Below are positions 48,691 through 57,087 of a DNA stretch of 64,000 bases, piece by piece. This DNA is from Streptomyces sp. CGMCC 4.7035 (GTDB taxonomy: Bacteria > Actinomycetota > Actinomycetes > Streptomycetales > Streptomycetaceae). The stretch is from NCBI RefSeq assembly GCF_031583065.1, contig NZ_CP134053.1, forward strand, positions 7,915,001 to 7,979,000, given 5' to 3'. A model generated the notes under the pieces. The model ran no database searches, was not told the DNA's origin, and saw only the letters and a program-made list of their open reading frames with translations. The number at the start of each line of letters is the position of its first letter. Within the stretch, counting starts at the first letter, position 1. The translations under genes and the position numbers were made by a program.

Positions 48691-49659
48691 ATGAACGCCA
48701 GCGCAAACCGCGATAGCGGCGGAGCCGGAGCGACCGTCGTGACCTCCCAAAAGGTCGTCCCCGGTTGCGAGGAGGACTACCAGCGCTGGCAGGAACAGGT
48801 GAATCGGGCCGTACGCGACTTCGAAGGCTTCGAGGGAACGGAGTTGTACCCACCCGACTCCCCCGAGGACAACCAGTGGGTCGTGGTCTTCCGCTTCTCG
48901 GACGTCGACCGGTTGACCGCCTGGCTCCGGTCGGGAACGCGCCGGCAACTTCTCCATGAGGGTCGCGAACTGTTCGAGGAAGAGCCCTCCCAGGAGGTTC
49001 TGCGCGGCGGGCAACGACCCCAGGAAGCCGTCACGGCGGTCATCTCCCATGATGTGAAGCCGGGCCGGGAACGGGACTTCGTGGGCTGGCAGGACAAGAT
49101 CCTGAAAGCCCAGGAGAGGTACCCGGGGTTCATGGGGTCCGAACTCTTCGCCCCGGTGGAGGGGATCCAGGACCGCTGGGTCGTCGTCTTCCGGTTCGAC
49201 ACCCGCGAACACCTCGACCAGTGGCTGGAGTCGGACGTCCGCGAGAAACTGCTGACCGAGGGGCGCGACTACTTCGCCGGCTACGACGTGCGCGAGATCG
49301 CGTCGGCCTTCAGCGGATGGTTCCGTTTCGGCGAAGGGGAGCAGGCGGGTGTCCCGCCCAACTGGAAGCAGGCCATGTCCGTGCTCCTCGCGCTCTATCC
49401 GACCGTCATGGTGCTCAACCTCACCGCGGGCCGTGCCCTCACGGATGCGGGCGTTCCGGGGTACCTGGGCCTCTTCATCAGCAATGTGCTGAGCGTCGCG
49501 ATTCTGACCTGGTTCATGATGCCGCTGGTCGTCAACCGCGCCCTGGCCTTCTGGCTGGCACCGGACCGGCCGCGTTCGCGCCGCGTCGACATGGCGGGCG
49601 CGGCCGTGGTCGCGGTCTGCTACGCGGCACTCGTCGCCCTGTTCGGCCTCACCACCTGA
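48691..49659 (+). CDS. Tandem ABM-domain protein with C-terminal membrane helices
   Basis: 322 residues. Two ABM domains (about 13-100: YQRWQEQVNRAVRDFEGFEG; 108-200: DFVGWQDKILKAQERYPGFM) each contain a near-identical WVVVFRF strand, indicating internal duplication. Three helices follow (MSVLLALYPTVMVLNLTAGR, LGLFISNVLSVAILTWFMMP, AGAAVVAVCYAALVALFGLT). This architecture is known in bacteria as a putative membrane-bound monooxygenase or sensor, without a defined substrate. Confidence 0.85.
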   Translation: MNASANRDSGGAGATVVTSQKVVPGCEEDYQRWQEQVNRAVRDFEGFEGTELYPPDSPEDNQWVVVFRFSDVDRLTAWLRSGTRRQLLHEGRELFEEEPSQEVLRGGQRPQEAVTAVISHDVKPGRERDFVGWQDKILKAQERYPGFMGSELFAPVEGIQDRWVVVFRFDTREHLDQWLESDVREKLLTEGRDYFAGYDVREIASAFSGWFRFGEGEQAGVPPNWKQAMSVLLALYPTVMVLNLTAGRALTDAGVPGYLGLFISNVLSVAILTWFMMPLVVNRALAFWLAPDRPRSRRVDMAGAAVVAVCYAALVALFGLTT

Positions 49660-49943
49660 CTGACCTCAATTTGATTCGCCGAATTTCCTCATGCCAAGGG
49701 ATTTCATGGTGCCAGTGGCAATCTCTGCCGGCCACGAGTCGTCTCGGCACGGACTGCGAGGTACGCTGGAATGCGCTTGAATTCCCCAACTGCCCTGAAA
49801 TTATCACTGACCTGAAATCAGCACCGACCTGAATCGGCACGGAATAACGCCTCTTCAGCGTCTTCCACGACCGTAGTCTCCGCAACTTCTCGGTCGTGCG
49901 GGCGTGAGGCGAGCAGGGGGTGCCGAGGCGAGGAGTACAGGTG
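49660..49943 (+). promoter_or_regulatory. 284-bp intergenic region with CTGAAAT repeats
   Basis: No gene is seen. Three related units (CCCTGAAATTATCA, ACCTGAAATCAGCA, ACCTGAATCGGCA, about 49792-49840) lie 100-150 bp upstream of the flavoprotein gene and are visibly A/T-rich. A GGAG ribosome site for that gene is at 49932-49935. Confidence 0.4.
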
Positions 49944-51320
49944 ATGAGCCGGCACACGCAGATGCGCGGTCTCGGGGCAATCGCGGTACGGCGGGACGAC
50001 GCCGATTACGAAGACGTCCGCAGGTCCGTGCTGTGGAACGAGCTCGTACCTGCGCGCTTCCCGGACGTCATCGTTCGCCCGGCGTCGGCCCATGAGGTCG
50101 TGGAAGCCGTCCGCCTGGCCCGGTCCCAGGGACTCCGCGTCGCCATGCGGTCGGGGGGACACAGCTGGTGCGTGTCACCGCTGCGCGACGGCGGCATGCT
50201 CATCGACCTGTCCGGGCTCCGCACGTGCACCGTCGACCCCGCCTCCGCGACGGCGACGGTACAGCCGGGCACCACAGGCCAGGAGCTCACCTCGGAGCTC
50301 GGCCGTCACGGGCTGGCCTTTCCCGCGGGCCACTGCGGGTCCGTCGCCGTCGGCGGATACCTGCTGAGCGGAGGGCTCGGCTGGAATTCCGGCGTCCGCG
50401 GTCCGGCATGCGCCGACGTCCACGAGATCGAAGCCGTCACCGCCGACGGCGAGCCGGTCACCTGTAGTGAGCGCGAGCACCCCGACCTGTTCTGGGCGGC
50501 GCGGGGGGCGGGCCCCGGCTTCTTCGCCGCGGTCACCGCCTTCCGCCTCAGGCTGTATCGGCAACCCGGTGCGATCACGAGAACCACGTGGACCTTTTCC
50601 CTCGCGGACGTCGCCGAGGTGATGGACTGGGCGACCGGGGCGGCCTCGGGGCTCTCCCCGAACGTCGAGCTGAGTTTCTCCCTCGGCACGGCGGACCCCG
50701 GCACGACGCCGGGACGCAAAGTGGTGACCGTGACCGGGACCGCCTTCGCCTCCACACGGGAGGAAGCCGACGCGTTCCTCGGACCACTCCGTTCCTGCCC
50801 TCTCGCCGAGCGCTCCCTCGCCCGGCAACTGGACGCGCCGATGACGTTCAGGACCCTGTACGAGGGCTCGGCCGCCCTGTGGCCTCCGGATCACCGCTAT
50901 GCGGCGGACACCCTGTGGTCGGACGCCGACTTCCCCACGCTGCTCGGGCAGCTCGCCGACGCCGTCGACGCGGCCCCGTCGAGCAGATCGCTGGTCCTCG
51001 CTCCGGTCACGCCGGCCGCCCCTCCGTCCCAGGACATGGCCTTCTCCGTGCTCGGGGAGAGCTACGTCGTCCCCTACGCCGTCTGGGACGATCCCCAGCA
51101 GGACGCCGCCAACATCGACTGGCTGCGCCAAGCCATGCACGCGGTCGAATCCCTGGGCACGGGGCACTACATCGCCGAGACCGACCTCACCGCCGCCTCG
51201 TCCCGCGCCCGTCGGTCCTTCACCCCGGACGACTGGCAGCGCCTGGGAACCCTCAAAGCGCGGTACGACCCGGACGACGTCTTCTGCTCGTATCTGACAC
51301 CGGAGGACGCTCCTGCCTGA
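49944..51320 (+). CDS. BBE-type FAD-linked oxidase with two covalent flavin anchors
   Basis: A 458-residue berberine-bridge-enzyme-like oxidase. H73 in MRSGGHSWCVSPLRDGG and C131 in PAGHCGSVAVGGYLLSGGLG occupy the positions that bind FAD through its 8-alpha and 6 carbons in bicovalent oxidases. The C-terminal BBE segment reads RYDPDDVFCSYL. No signal peptide is present. The ATG at 49944 has GGAG 8 nt upstream. Substrates of this family include sugars and secondary metabolites. Confidence 0.88.
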   Translation: MSRHTQMRGLGAIAVRRDDADYEDVRRSVLWNELVPARFPDVIVRPASAHEVVEAVRLARSQGLRVAMRSGGHSWCVSPLRDGGMLIDLSGLRTCTVDPASATATVQPGTTGQELTSELGRHGLAFPAGHCGSVAVGGYLLSGGLGWNSGVRGPACADVHEIEAVTADGEPVTCSEREHPDLFWAARGAGPGFFAAVTAFRLRLYRQPGAITRTTWTFSLADVAEVMDWATGAASGLSPNVELSFSLGTADPGTTPGRKVVTVTGTAFASTREEADAFLGPLRSCPLAERSLARQLDAPMTFRTLYEGSAALWPPDHRYAADTLWSDADFPTLLGQLADAVDAAPSSRSLVLAPVTPAAPPSQDMAFSVLGESYVVPYAVWDDPQQDAANIDWLRQAMHAVESLGTGHYIAETDLTAASSRARRSFTPDDWQRLGTLKARYDPDDVFCSYLTPEDAPA

Positions 51321-51446
51321 CGCCGGAGCACACCATGACCGTGCAGGTAGCCACCCGGTCACGGGTAGCCAACCCCGTCCCGGAGTGTGCCCCTGGATCG
51401 GGGCCGGCAGACGCGGACGCCGCACAGCGCATCACGGCCACAACGC

Positions 51447-51475
51447 CAGAGGCCCCGGACACTCCGGGGCCTCTG
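51447..51475 (-). terminator. tRNA-Arg-type terminator hairpin, copy 3
   Basis: A 13-bp stem (51447-51459 with 51463-51475), loop CAC. Its sequence and its distance to the following tRNA 3' copy mirror the terminator beside the intact tRNA-Arg at 57051. It also serves the flavoprotein gene ending at 51320. Confidence 0.75.
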
Positions 51476-51480
51476 ATCGG

Positions 51481-51493
51481 TGCGCACTCGGCA
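51481..51493 (-). repeat. Third copy of the tRNA-Arg(ACG) 3' end
   Basis: TGCGCACTCGGCA equals the last 13 nt of the tRNA (with CA) at 57086; similarity then fades. Together with the hairpin before it, this marks the outer boundary of the integrated region. Confidence 0.65.
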
Positions 51494-51512
51494 CGAGTGG
51501 CTGTACCAGTGT

Positions 51513-53309
51513 CTACAGCTTGCGCACCAGTGTGTCGAGTCGTCGCAGCGTGGCTACGTAGGGCAGTTGGCGTTGCGGCTTCTTGCCAACAGCCAGAGGG
51601 CGCATCATCTCGATGGCGCCGCCTGTCGAAGCGCCGTCCTCGTGGGAAAGGATGTGGCAGTGCCAGACTGAGGTTCCCGGGATGGTGTATGTGCCGACCC
51701 AGGCGGTGATGAAATCCGGAGGGGACACAAAGGTGTCCTTGGGGCCGGATTCGTAGGCGGCTGCCGGTTCGAAGGGTCCGATGGTGCCCGGCACGGGCCT
51801 GCCGTTGGCATCCCACTGCCCGACGTGCCATCGTCCAACCAGCCGGAGTTCGACGATGTGTTCATGGAAGGGATGCGCGTCCGGGCTGTGGTTGCGCATG
51901 GCCCAAACTTCCGTGGACCCGAGTTGGGGCTTCTCGGTGGGCGGGTCGAAGTAGTTGAGCAGCTGCTTCTTGTCCCCGATCTGGGGCACGCCAGGCGTGT
52001 TCTCGCCGGCCTGAACCGTTCGGAGACGAGCCTCCCTCAGCGTGCGAGCGAGTGGCTCGGTGTTGTTGGTCTCCCGGATTTTCTTTGGCACTCGTGAATG
52101 GTCCGGAGACGTCACATGGGGGCCCACGTCGAATCGCATCAGCCGAGGAATCAGCGGCGCTGCGTTCGGCCCCGGGTAGGGCGCGGGAGCGTCGTTGGCC
52201 AGCACCCACTTCTGCGAGTTGTGGCCGGTGAAGTCGACGACCACCCTGTATCGCTCTCCGGGGGCGATGAGCAGGTCTCTGACGGGAGCGGGATGCAGCA
52301 AGTAGCCCTCGTCATTGCCGACCACGGTCATCGCCGGGGGGCCCGAAGGAGCACCGCCGACCTGCTGGAGGCTCAGGTGATAGAAGCGAGAGTCGGAACC
52401 GTTGACCAGGGTGAAGGTATAACGTCTCGGCTCCACGTTCTGCTTGGGTGCGATGGTCCCATTGATCACGGGGAGGTCGCCGAAGAATTCCGGGTCTGCG
52501 TGCGTGTAGCACAGCGAATAGTCGGCGTTGAACGACTTGTCCTGAAGCACGTAGGACTTGGCGAAATCACCCCGCGGCAGCCCGAACGAACGCTCCCGCT
52601 TGTCGGTGTTGGGCGCCAGCCCTGCCAAGCCCTCATAGACGTGGTACGAGTCCATCGCATCGGCGTGGTCGTGGTACCACAAGGGCGCCGCAGCCTGGTC
52701 GTTCGGATAGTGATTCGTCTGCGACCCACCTGGTGGGACTTCCACTCCGTTGGGTGCAGGGACACCGTCGCTTTTCACAGGCTGGAGACCGCCATGGCGG
52801 TGTGTGGTGATGGTGTTGTTGTTGTTCGGCTGGTCGAAGGGAAAGACAGGCGTGCCCGCTGCGGGCAGGTTGTTGACGACCCGCACCTTGATGGGGCGGC
52901 CCTCCCGGGTGACGATCGTCGGCCCGAGGTAGTCCACGGTGGCGTTGGCCGTGCTGTAACCCAGCGTCCTGGTCGGCCCCCACGCGCTGCTGAATTTGTG
53001 GGTGTTGTGTACGTCCACCGTGAGCGTGTACCGCAGTCGGTCGTCGTCGTGCCCTCCCAACCCGCGCTGGTGGCGCCTGTCTGGTGCGGCAACCGGCGGC
53101 TGCTGCACATTATCGATGAAAGGCGTCACCGCGGGCGAGGGGCCGCAGGACGTAGGCTGAGCAGCAAGCGCGGTGGTCGCGAACGATCCAGCCGCCATCA
53201 GCGACCCGGCCCCGACGACAGCCATGCTGGTAAACCCCGCCAGCACACGCTGCGGTACCAGATGCCTGGCAGACCGCCCGGGCTGCCGATGCCATGTCAC
53301 CCTGAGCAA
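51513..53309 (-). CDS. Secreted multicopper oxidase, CotA/PHS-like
   Basis: A 598-residue exported laccase-type enzyme. A signal peptide ends near TTALAAQPTS. Copper sites: THRHGGL, WYHDHAD, HPFHEHIVEL and SVWHCHILSHEDG. After HCHILSHEDG the usual MMRP follows only after an insertion (ASTGGAIE), so the axial Met position of the type 1 copper is displaced. TTG at 53309 is chosen because GGGAGG precedes it by 6 nt. It is the only gene in the outer tRNA-Arg element and ends 20 bp from the att-like copy. Confidence 0.87.
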   Translation of the reverse strand: MLRVTWHRQPGRSARHLVPQRVLAGFTSMAVVGAGSLMAAGSFATTALAAQPTSCGPSPAVTPFIDNVQQPPVAAPDRRHQRGLGGHDDDRLRYTLTVDVHNTHKFSSAWGPTRTLGYSTANATVDYLGPTIVTREGRPIKVRVVNNLPAAGTPVFPFDQPNNNNTITTHRHGGLQPVKSDGVPAPNGVEVPPGGSQTNHYPNDQAAAPLWYHDHADAMDSYHVYEGLAGLAPNTDKRERSFGLPRGDFAKSYVLQDKSFNADYSLCYTHADPEFFGDLPVINGTIAPKQNVEPRRYTFTLVNGSDSRFYHLSLQQVGGAPSGPPAMTVVGNDEGYLLHPAPVRDLLIAPGERYRVVVDFTGHNSQKWVLANDAPAPYPGPNAAPLIPRLMRFDVGPHVTSPDHSRVPKKIRETNNTEPLARTLREARLRTVQAGENTPGVPQIGDKKQLLNYFDPPTEKPQLGSTEVWAMRNHSPDAHPFHEHIVELRLVGRWHVGQWDANGRPVPGTIGPFEPAAAYESGPKDTFVSPPDFITAWVGTYTIPGTSVWHCHILSHEDGASTGGAIEMMRPLAVGKKPQRQLPYVATLRRLDTLVRKL

Positions 53310-53607
53310 GAAAAACCTCCCACAAAGCGTTACCGGCACTCGGACGCCGTCGACGCGTTGAATTTTGCCGTCACCGATCGGACGCGATTGGTGAAATTTG
53401 ACGCGTCTGTGAACCGTCAGAGAGAGCCTGCGATCTGCGTCGGATACGTCGGCTTAAGAATGCATGCCGCCGGACGTGCTCCCCTGAGACGCGTCGACTT
53501 GGGAACCGAATGTGCGATAAGATCACTCGAATGAAGTAAGGGCTGGTGATGGCACGTAACACGCCACACCCCTCTGAGGCGGTTTCCGTCAAACAATGCC
53601 GTCAAAG
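53310..53607. promoter_or_regulatory. Upstream region of the multicopper oxidase
   Basis: About 300 bp with no supportable gene and visibly lower GC than the flanks. I see no clear operator; only short A/T-rich blocks (TTGAATTTTGCC, GTGAAATTTGACGC) that could hold the promoter. Confidence 0.4.
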
Positions 53608-53657
53608 CAACAGGTCAGAGGCCCTGTAGATCACTCCACAGGGCCTCTGACCTGTTG
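53608..53657 (-). terminator. 20-bp perfect hairpin, tRNA-Arg-type terminator copy 2
   Basis: 53608-53627 pairs completely with 53638-53657. The 10-nt loop, read on the minus strand, is GGAGTGATCT, nearly the GGAGTGATCC of the terminator beside the intact tRNA, which shows common origin. Confidence 0.85.
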
Positions 53658-53699
53658 CGCACTCGGCAGAATTCGAACCTGCGACCTTCTGATCCGTAG
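53656..53699 (-). pseudogene. Second copy of the tRNA-Arg(ACG) 3' half
   Basis: 44 nt match the 3' part of tRNA-Arg (57086-57129), from the CA tail to the anticodon loop, with two differences. The 5' half is missing. It separates the two integrated segments. Confidence 0.9.
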
Positions 53700-53738
53700 C
53701 CCTGGAGAGGGCGGTCAGTGGAGGCAGGTCCGGTGTCC

Positions 53739-55268
53739 TCAGCTCACGGCGTAAGCGTTGTACACCGTGGTCGTCGAGCTGTCGCCGTGGGTGTCGGTGA
53801 CCGTCGAGCGCAGGCCGACACGGCCGGAGGCCGGGTTGTGAACGGCGATGGTCCACTTGCCGCCGGACAGCTTCGCAGTGGTGGCGTGCCAGGTGGCGCC
53901 ATTGTCGGTGGTGTACCAGGCCCGCACGGACTTCACGCTGTCCGACAGCTGACGCACCGTGCTGTCGTCCGTGCCGTTGCGCTGCATGCCCAGAACGACG
54001 GTCGTGGTCGACCCAGGGACCGCTTGATTCCTGCTGTTCAGCGCCTCGGGCCAGAATCGGGTGATGTAGTCCCGGATCTGCTGGTTCTTGCTGGGGTCCG
54101 CGTAAAAGTGCAGGGTGAGGCTGGAGCTGGTCGACAGTGAACCGGACGGCAGGCTGCGTCTGCCGACTTCACTGAGCGTGTACCAGCCCGCCTCGGGTAT
54201 CCGCGGATGTGCGTCGATGTCCTCCCCTCGGGCGTAGTTGTGGGAGTAGAGCGTCTTGCCCGCGTGGGTCAGCTTCACGGTGCCGGCGGCCAGCGTCCCG
54301 CCGTTCGGAAGGGTCGGGTCGGCGAACGGGTTGATGGACCCGAAGTACAGCTGGTGGTACCAGGTGTTGGGCAGCCGCCCGCCGGGCCCCCACACGGCGT
54401 GGCCGAGGGTCAGCGAAGTCGTCTTGCCGGCCGCGTACTTGTGGAACCCGTCGTAGATGAAGTCACCGCTCTGCTGGCCCACGTTCCACTGACCGGGCGG
54501 GAGATGGACGGCGAAGGAGTTGGGCAGGTCCCGTTGGAACCCGAGCGAGTTCGTGGACATCGAGCAGCCGTCGCCGCCCGTCGACTGGTAGCTGAACGAG
54601 AACTGCGCCTGTCCGCTGTCGGGGCCCGAACGGGCAGACAACTTGAGGGTGGTCAGCCCGGACTGCTTGAGCTTCGCGGACACCCCGGACGGCACGCCGC
54701 CCCTGTGTGTGGCGGACGCCAGCCAGAAATCCCCGCCGGCTGTCGACCGCGGCTGGTACGCGGTGCCGTAGGACAGCTCGTACGCCTTGCTGCTCGACGG
54801 GATGACATACAGGTCACCCGCCTCGGCCGACATCCCCATGGTGGCAGGGCTGTTGTCGGAGGCGCAGACGTACGCGCTGACCGTGTGGTCATATCCGCTG
54901 CCCGGGTTCGGGCTGAGCGAGACGTTGACCGGGCGGCCCTTCCGGGCGTCGAACGTGGTCTTCGTGGCCCCTGAGACCTTCACACTGTGGCCGCCGACAG
55001 TGGCGCCGTCGTCCCGGGCGTCAACGAAGGATGTGACGAGTTCGTAGCTGCCGTTGGGCAGCGACGTCGCCTTGTTGCTGGCGATGTAGCGGAAGTCGTT
55101 CGTTTGCGTGTTGTAGACCGCCACTTGGGCGTAAACCGGCTTGCCGCTCCGGTCTAACGTCGTGACGGTGAGTGATCCCTTGGCTGTGGCCGATGCCGTT
55201 GAGGCGCCAGCCAGGAGAAGCGGCACGAGTACGGTGACGGCACTCGCAGCCGCGGTGGTTCGCCGCAT
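53739..55268 (-). CDS. Secreted protein resembling the non-catalytic part of S8 proteases
   Basis: A 509-residue exported protein. The ATG at 55268 follows GGGGGG; the signal peptide ends near STASATA. The N-terminal part (SLTVTTLDRSGKPVYAQVAV) is beta-rich. The C-terminus (SVRAWYTTDNGATWHATTAK, GGKWTIAVHNPASGRVGLRS) resembles the tail domains of Streptomyces subtilisin-like proteases. No Asp-His-Ser catalytic motifs are visible, so protease activity is not expected. It lies in the inner tRNA-Arg element. Confidence 0.75.
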   Translation of the reverse strand: MRRTTAAASAVTVLVPLLLAGASTASATAKGSLTVTTLDRSGKPVYAQVAVYNTQTNDFRYIASNKATSLPNGSYELVTSFVDARDDGATVGGHSVKVSGATKTTFDARKGRPVNVSLSPNPGSGYDHTVSAYVCASDNSPATMGMSAEAGDLYVIPSSSKAYELSYGTAYQPRSTAGGDFWLASATHRGGVPSGVSAKLKQSGLTTLKLSARSGPDSGQAQFSFSYQSTGGDGCSMSTNSLGFQRDLPNSFAVHLPPGQWNVGQQSGDFIYDGFHKYAAGKTTSLTLGHAVWGPGGRLPNTWYHQLYFGSINPFADPTLPNGGTLAAGTVKLTHAGKTLYSHNYARGEDIDAHPRIPEAGWYTLSEVGRRSLPSGSLSTSSSLTLHFYADPSKNQQIRDYITRFWPEALNSRNQAVPGSTTTVVLGMQRNGTDDSTVRQLSDSVKSVRAWYTTDNGATWHATTAKLSGGKWTIAVHNPASGRVGLRSTVTDTHGDSSTTTVYNAYAVS

Positions 55269-55500
55269 CAAACCCCCCATAGGTGCGCGACAAAAACGAG
55301 TCACCGTAGCGCACAGGGGACGCGTCACCCTCACCGGCCCTCACCGGCGATCGCCGAGGCCGCTGTCCGGCTATGACCGAGGAGCCGTGTGGGCACGCGG
55401 CCGGCCACACCTGCTGCTCAGTGTTCCCCGTTGTTCCCCGTTGGTTAGGATCTCACGCCTGCTTCAACGTGTCGTGCGGTCAGGGGAGTTGGGGGAAATC

Positions 55501-56259
55501 GTGGAGACGGCTCGGGTCTTCTTCGGCCTCGCTGCACCAGTGGTGGTCTCCTGGGAGCGAAGGTGGTTCACAACCCGTCCTGGACGGTCGATTCTCTTCA
55601 CTGTCGCATACGGCACTTACGCCATAGCTCCATACGTCGATGAGCTCAAGCCTTGGGCGGCCCTAGGGGTCGCGTTCCTGCTGTCGCTGGGCGCGATCCT
55701 GCTGCTGAGGTCTCATGTCACACCGTCGCTCGGATTCTCGATCACGACTCCGCTCAGCATGGGGGCGGTCACCGCTACGAAGCGGTTAGGTGCGGCCGCG
55801 GTAGGGCTTGCGGCACTTGCGGGGCTGCGGATCGGATGGGCCACGGCGTCCAAGCTCGGCACCGATCTGCTATTGAGTGACAAGCTGGCTGTGATGTCCT
55901 CCAGCCTGCTCATTGCAGTGTTCGGTGGTGGGACATTGGCCCAAGCGATTACCGCTCCGGTCGTGAAAGAGATCTACAACCTCCCCACCGGGCCGAACAG
56001 AGACTCTGCCATTGCCTTGCTCGACAGTGGCGGACGGAGCATTGGTCTCATTGAACGCGGACTCCTGTTCACCTTCCTCGCCGCTGGTCAGCCAGAGGCT
56101 GCCGCGCTGGTACTGGCCGCCAAGGCGCTGGCGCGAGCTCCAGTCGATCATGTCAACCACGCATCCAAGTACTTCCTCATCGGTACGCTGGCGAGTGTCA
56201 TCGCGTCAATGGCCATGAGCATGGCTGCTCGCACCGCGGTTGGGCTGCCTGTCTTCTAG
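55501..56259 (+). CDS. Unrecognised multi-pass membrane protein (island gene A)
   Basis: A 252-residue protein with roughly five to seven helices (AALGVAFLLSLGAILLLRSH, LGAAAVGLAALAGLRIGWAT, MSSSLLIAVFGGGTLAQAIT, FLIGTLASVIASMAMSMAAR). A conserved-looking soluble loop contains KEIYNLPTGPNRDSAIALLD. The GTG at 55501 has GGGGGAAA just upstream. A TTA leucine codon at 55786-55788 would make translation depend on the bldA tRNA. The stop overlaps the ribosome site of the next gene. I recognise no family. Confidence 0.7.
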   Translation: METARVFFGLAAPVVVSWERRWFTTRPGRSILFTVAYGTYAIAPYVDELKPWAALGVAFLLSLGAILLLRSHVTPSLGFSITTPLSMGAVTATKRLGAAAVGLAALAGLRIGWATASKLGTDLLLSDKLAVMSSSLLIAVFGGGTLAQAITAPVVKEIYNLPTGPNRDSAIALLDSGGRSIGLIERGLLFTFLAAGQPEAAALVLAAKALARAPVDHVNHASKYFLIGTLASVIASMAMSMAARTAVGLPVF

Positions 56260-56267
56260 GAGGTCCT

Positions 56268-56684
56268 TTGGAACTCAGGCGGCATCCATTCATCTGTGAG
56301 TTGCTCTCCCTGGACCTGCCTTCGTCTGACTACGTCGTGGCCGGCAGCGGCCCGCTGCTGGCCCATGGCCTCAGGCAAGACGTGAGTGATCTCGATGTCG
56401 TAGCGAGAGGCGATGCTTGGAAGATCGCATCGAGCATGGCCGAGGCGACGCCGCCTCCTTCGGGTCATGGCCTGATGGTGGTGCTGTTCGATGGTGACAT
56501 TGAAATCTTCGATCGATGGCTTCCAGGCACGCAGGACGCTGACGGCTTGATCGATTCAGCGGAATTCATTCAGGGAATCCCCTTCTGTCCCCTCTCTGAG
56601 GTTATGGCTTGGAAGACGAGATCCAATCGGGATAAGGATAAGCAGGACATCAAACTTCTCAGGAAATATGCGGGGATGGTTTAG
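56268..56684 (+). CDS. Small nucleotidyltransferase-like protein (island gene B)
   Basis: A 138-residue protein. VVAGSGPLLAHGLRQDVSDL followed by DVV fits the start of the nucleotidyltransferase superfamily: a Gly-Ser pair, then SDLDV supplying the first two metal-binding Asp residues; FDGDIEIFDRWL may supply the third acid. TTG at 56268 follows AGGAGG that overlaps the stop of gene A, so the two are coupled. The end of the gene is A/T-rich (AAACTTCTCAGGAAATATGC). A toxin, defence or RNA-modifying role is possible but unproven. Confidence 0.7.
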   Translation: MELRRHPFICELLSLDLPSSDYVVAGSGPLLAHGLRQDVSDLDVVARGDAWKIASSMAEATPPPSGHGLMVVLFDGDIEIFDRWLPGTQDADGLIDSAEFIQGIPFCPLSEVMAWKTRSNRDKDKQDIKLLRKYAGMV

Positions 56685-56801
56685 CCGCGTTACCTTCGGC
56701 GTGCCCTGGCTCATGGAAAATGCCGACCCAAGCCACCGAAAGCCGGCAGCGACGGCGGCTGCGCCGAGCGAACACCCGCCACATGACCTTCAGCCTCTCC
56801 A

Positions 56802-56990
56802 GGCAAAGGGTCCATCTACCCGTACAGGAACGGCTACGCAGCGTATGCCCAGCTGCGCGCACGCAGGGCAAGGACGCCAAGTGTGCCCGGCTCGGCGCCG
56901 GTGCTGCGCCGTCGGTGAGTGCTGCGAGGCGTACCCGTCGCGCCGGGTGATCGAGACAACACGGGACGCCCTTCGAGCCGCGCTGACCCC
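56802..56990 (+). pseudogene. Decayed tyrosine-integrase gene
   Basis: Three fragments in three frames match Streptomyces phage-type integrases: GKGSIYPYRNGYAAYA (56802-56849), QGKDAK (56864-56881) and CPARRRCCAVGECCEAYPSR, then VIETTRDALRAAL (56884-56980). The catalytic domain with its R-H-R-Y residues is absent. Frameshifts and a large deletion leave no function. It lies next to the tRNA-Arg att site, where an integrase is expected. Confidence 0.75.
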
Positions 56991-57050
56991 CACGTCGTCG
57001 CCGTGGAAGCGAGGAGAGGGACGTACGCGCGGCGCTCGACCCTGAAACGC

Positions 57051-57080
57051 CACAGGCCCCGGAGTGATCCGGGGCCTGTG
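57051..57080 (-). terminator. Terminator of tRNA-Arg(ACG), copy 1
   Basis: CACAGGCCCCGGA (57051-57063) pairs with 57068-57080, loop GTGA, 7 nt beyond the tRNA 3' end on the minus strand. Confidence 0.85.
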
Positions 57081-57087
57081 GTCTGTG

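Noticed and set aside
56668..57045. An intact 125-residue gene after the nucleotidyltransferase-like gene
   Set aside because: Only its middle resembles integrases, and the matching N-terminal piece is in a different frame; better explained as a pseudogene.
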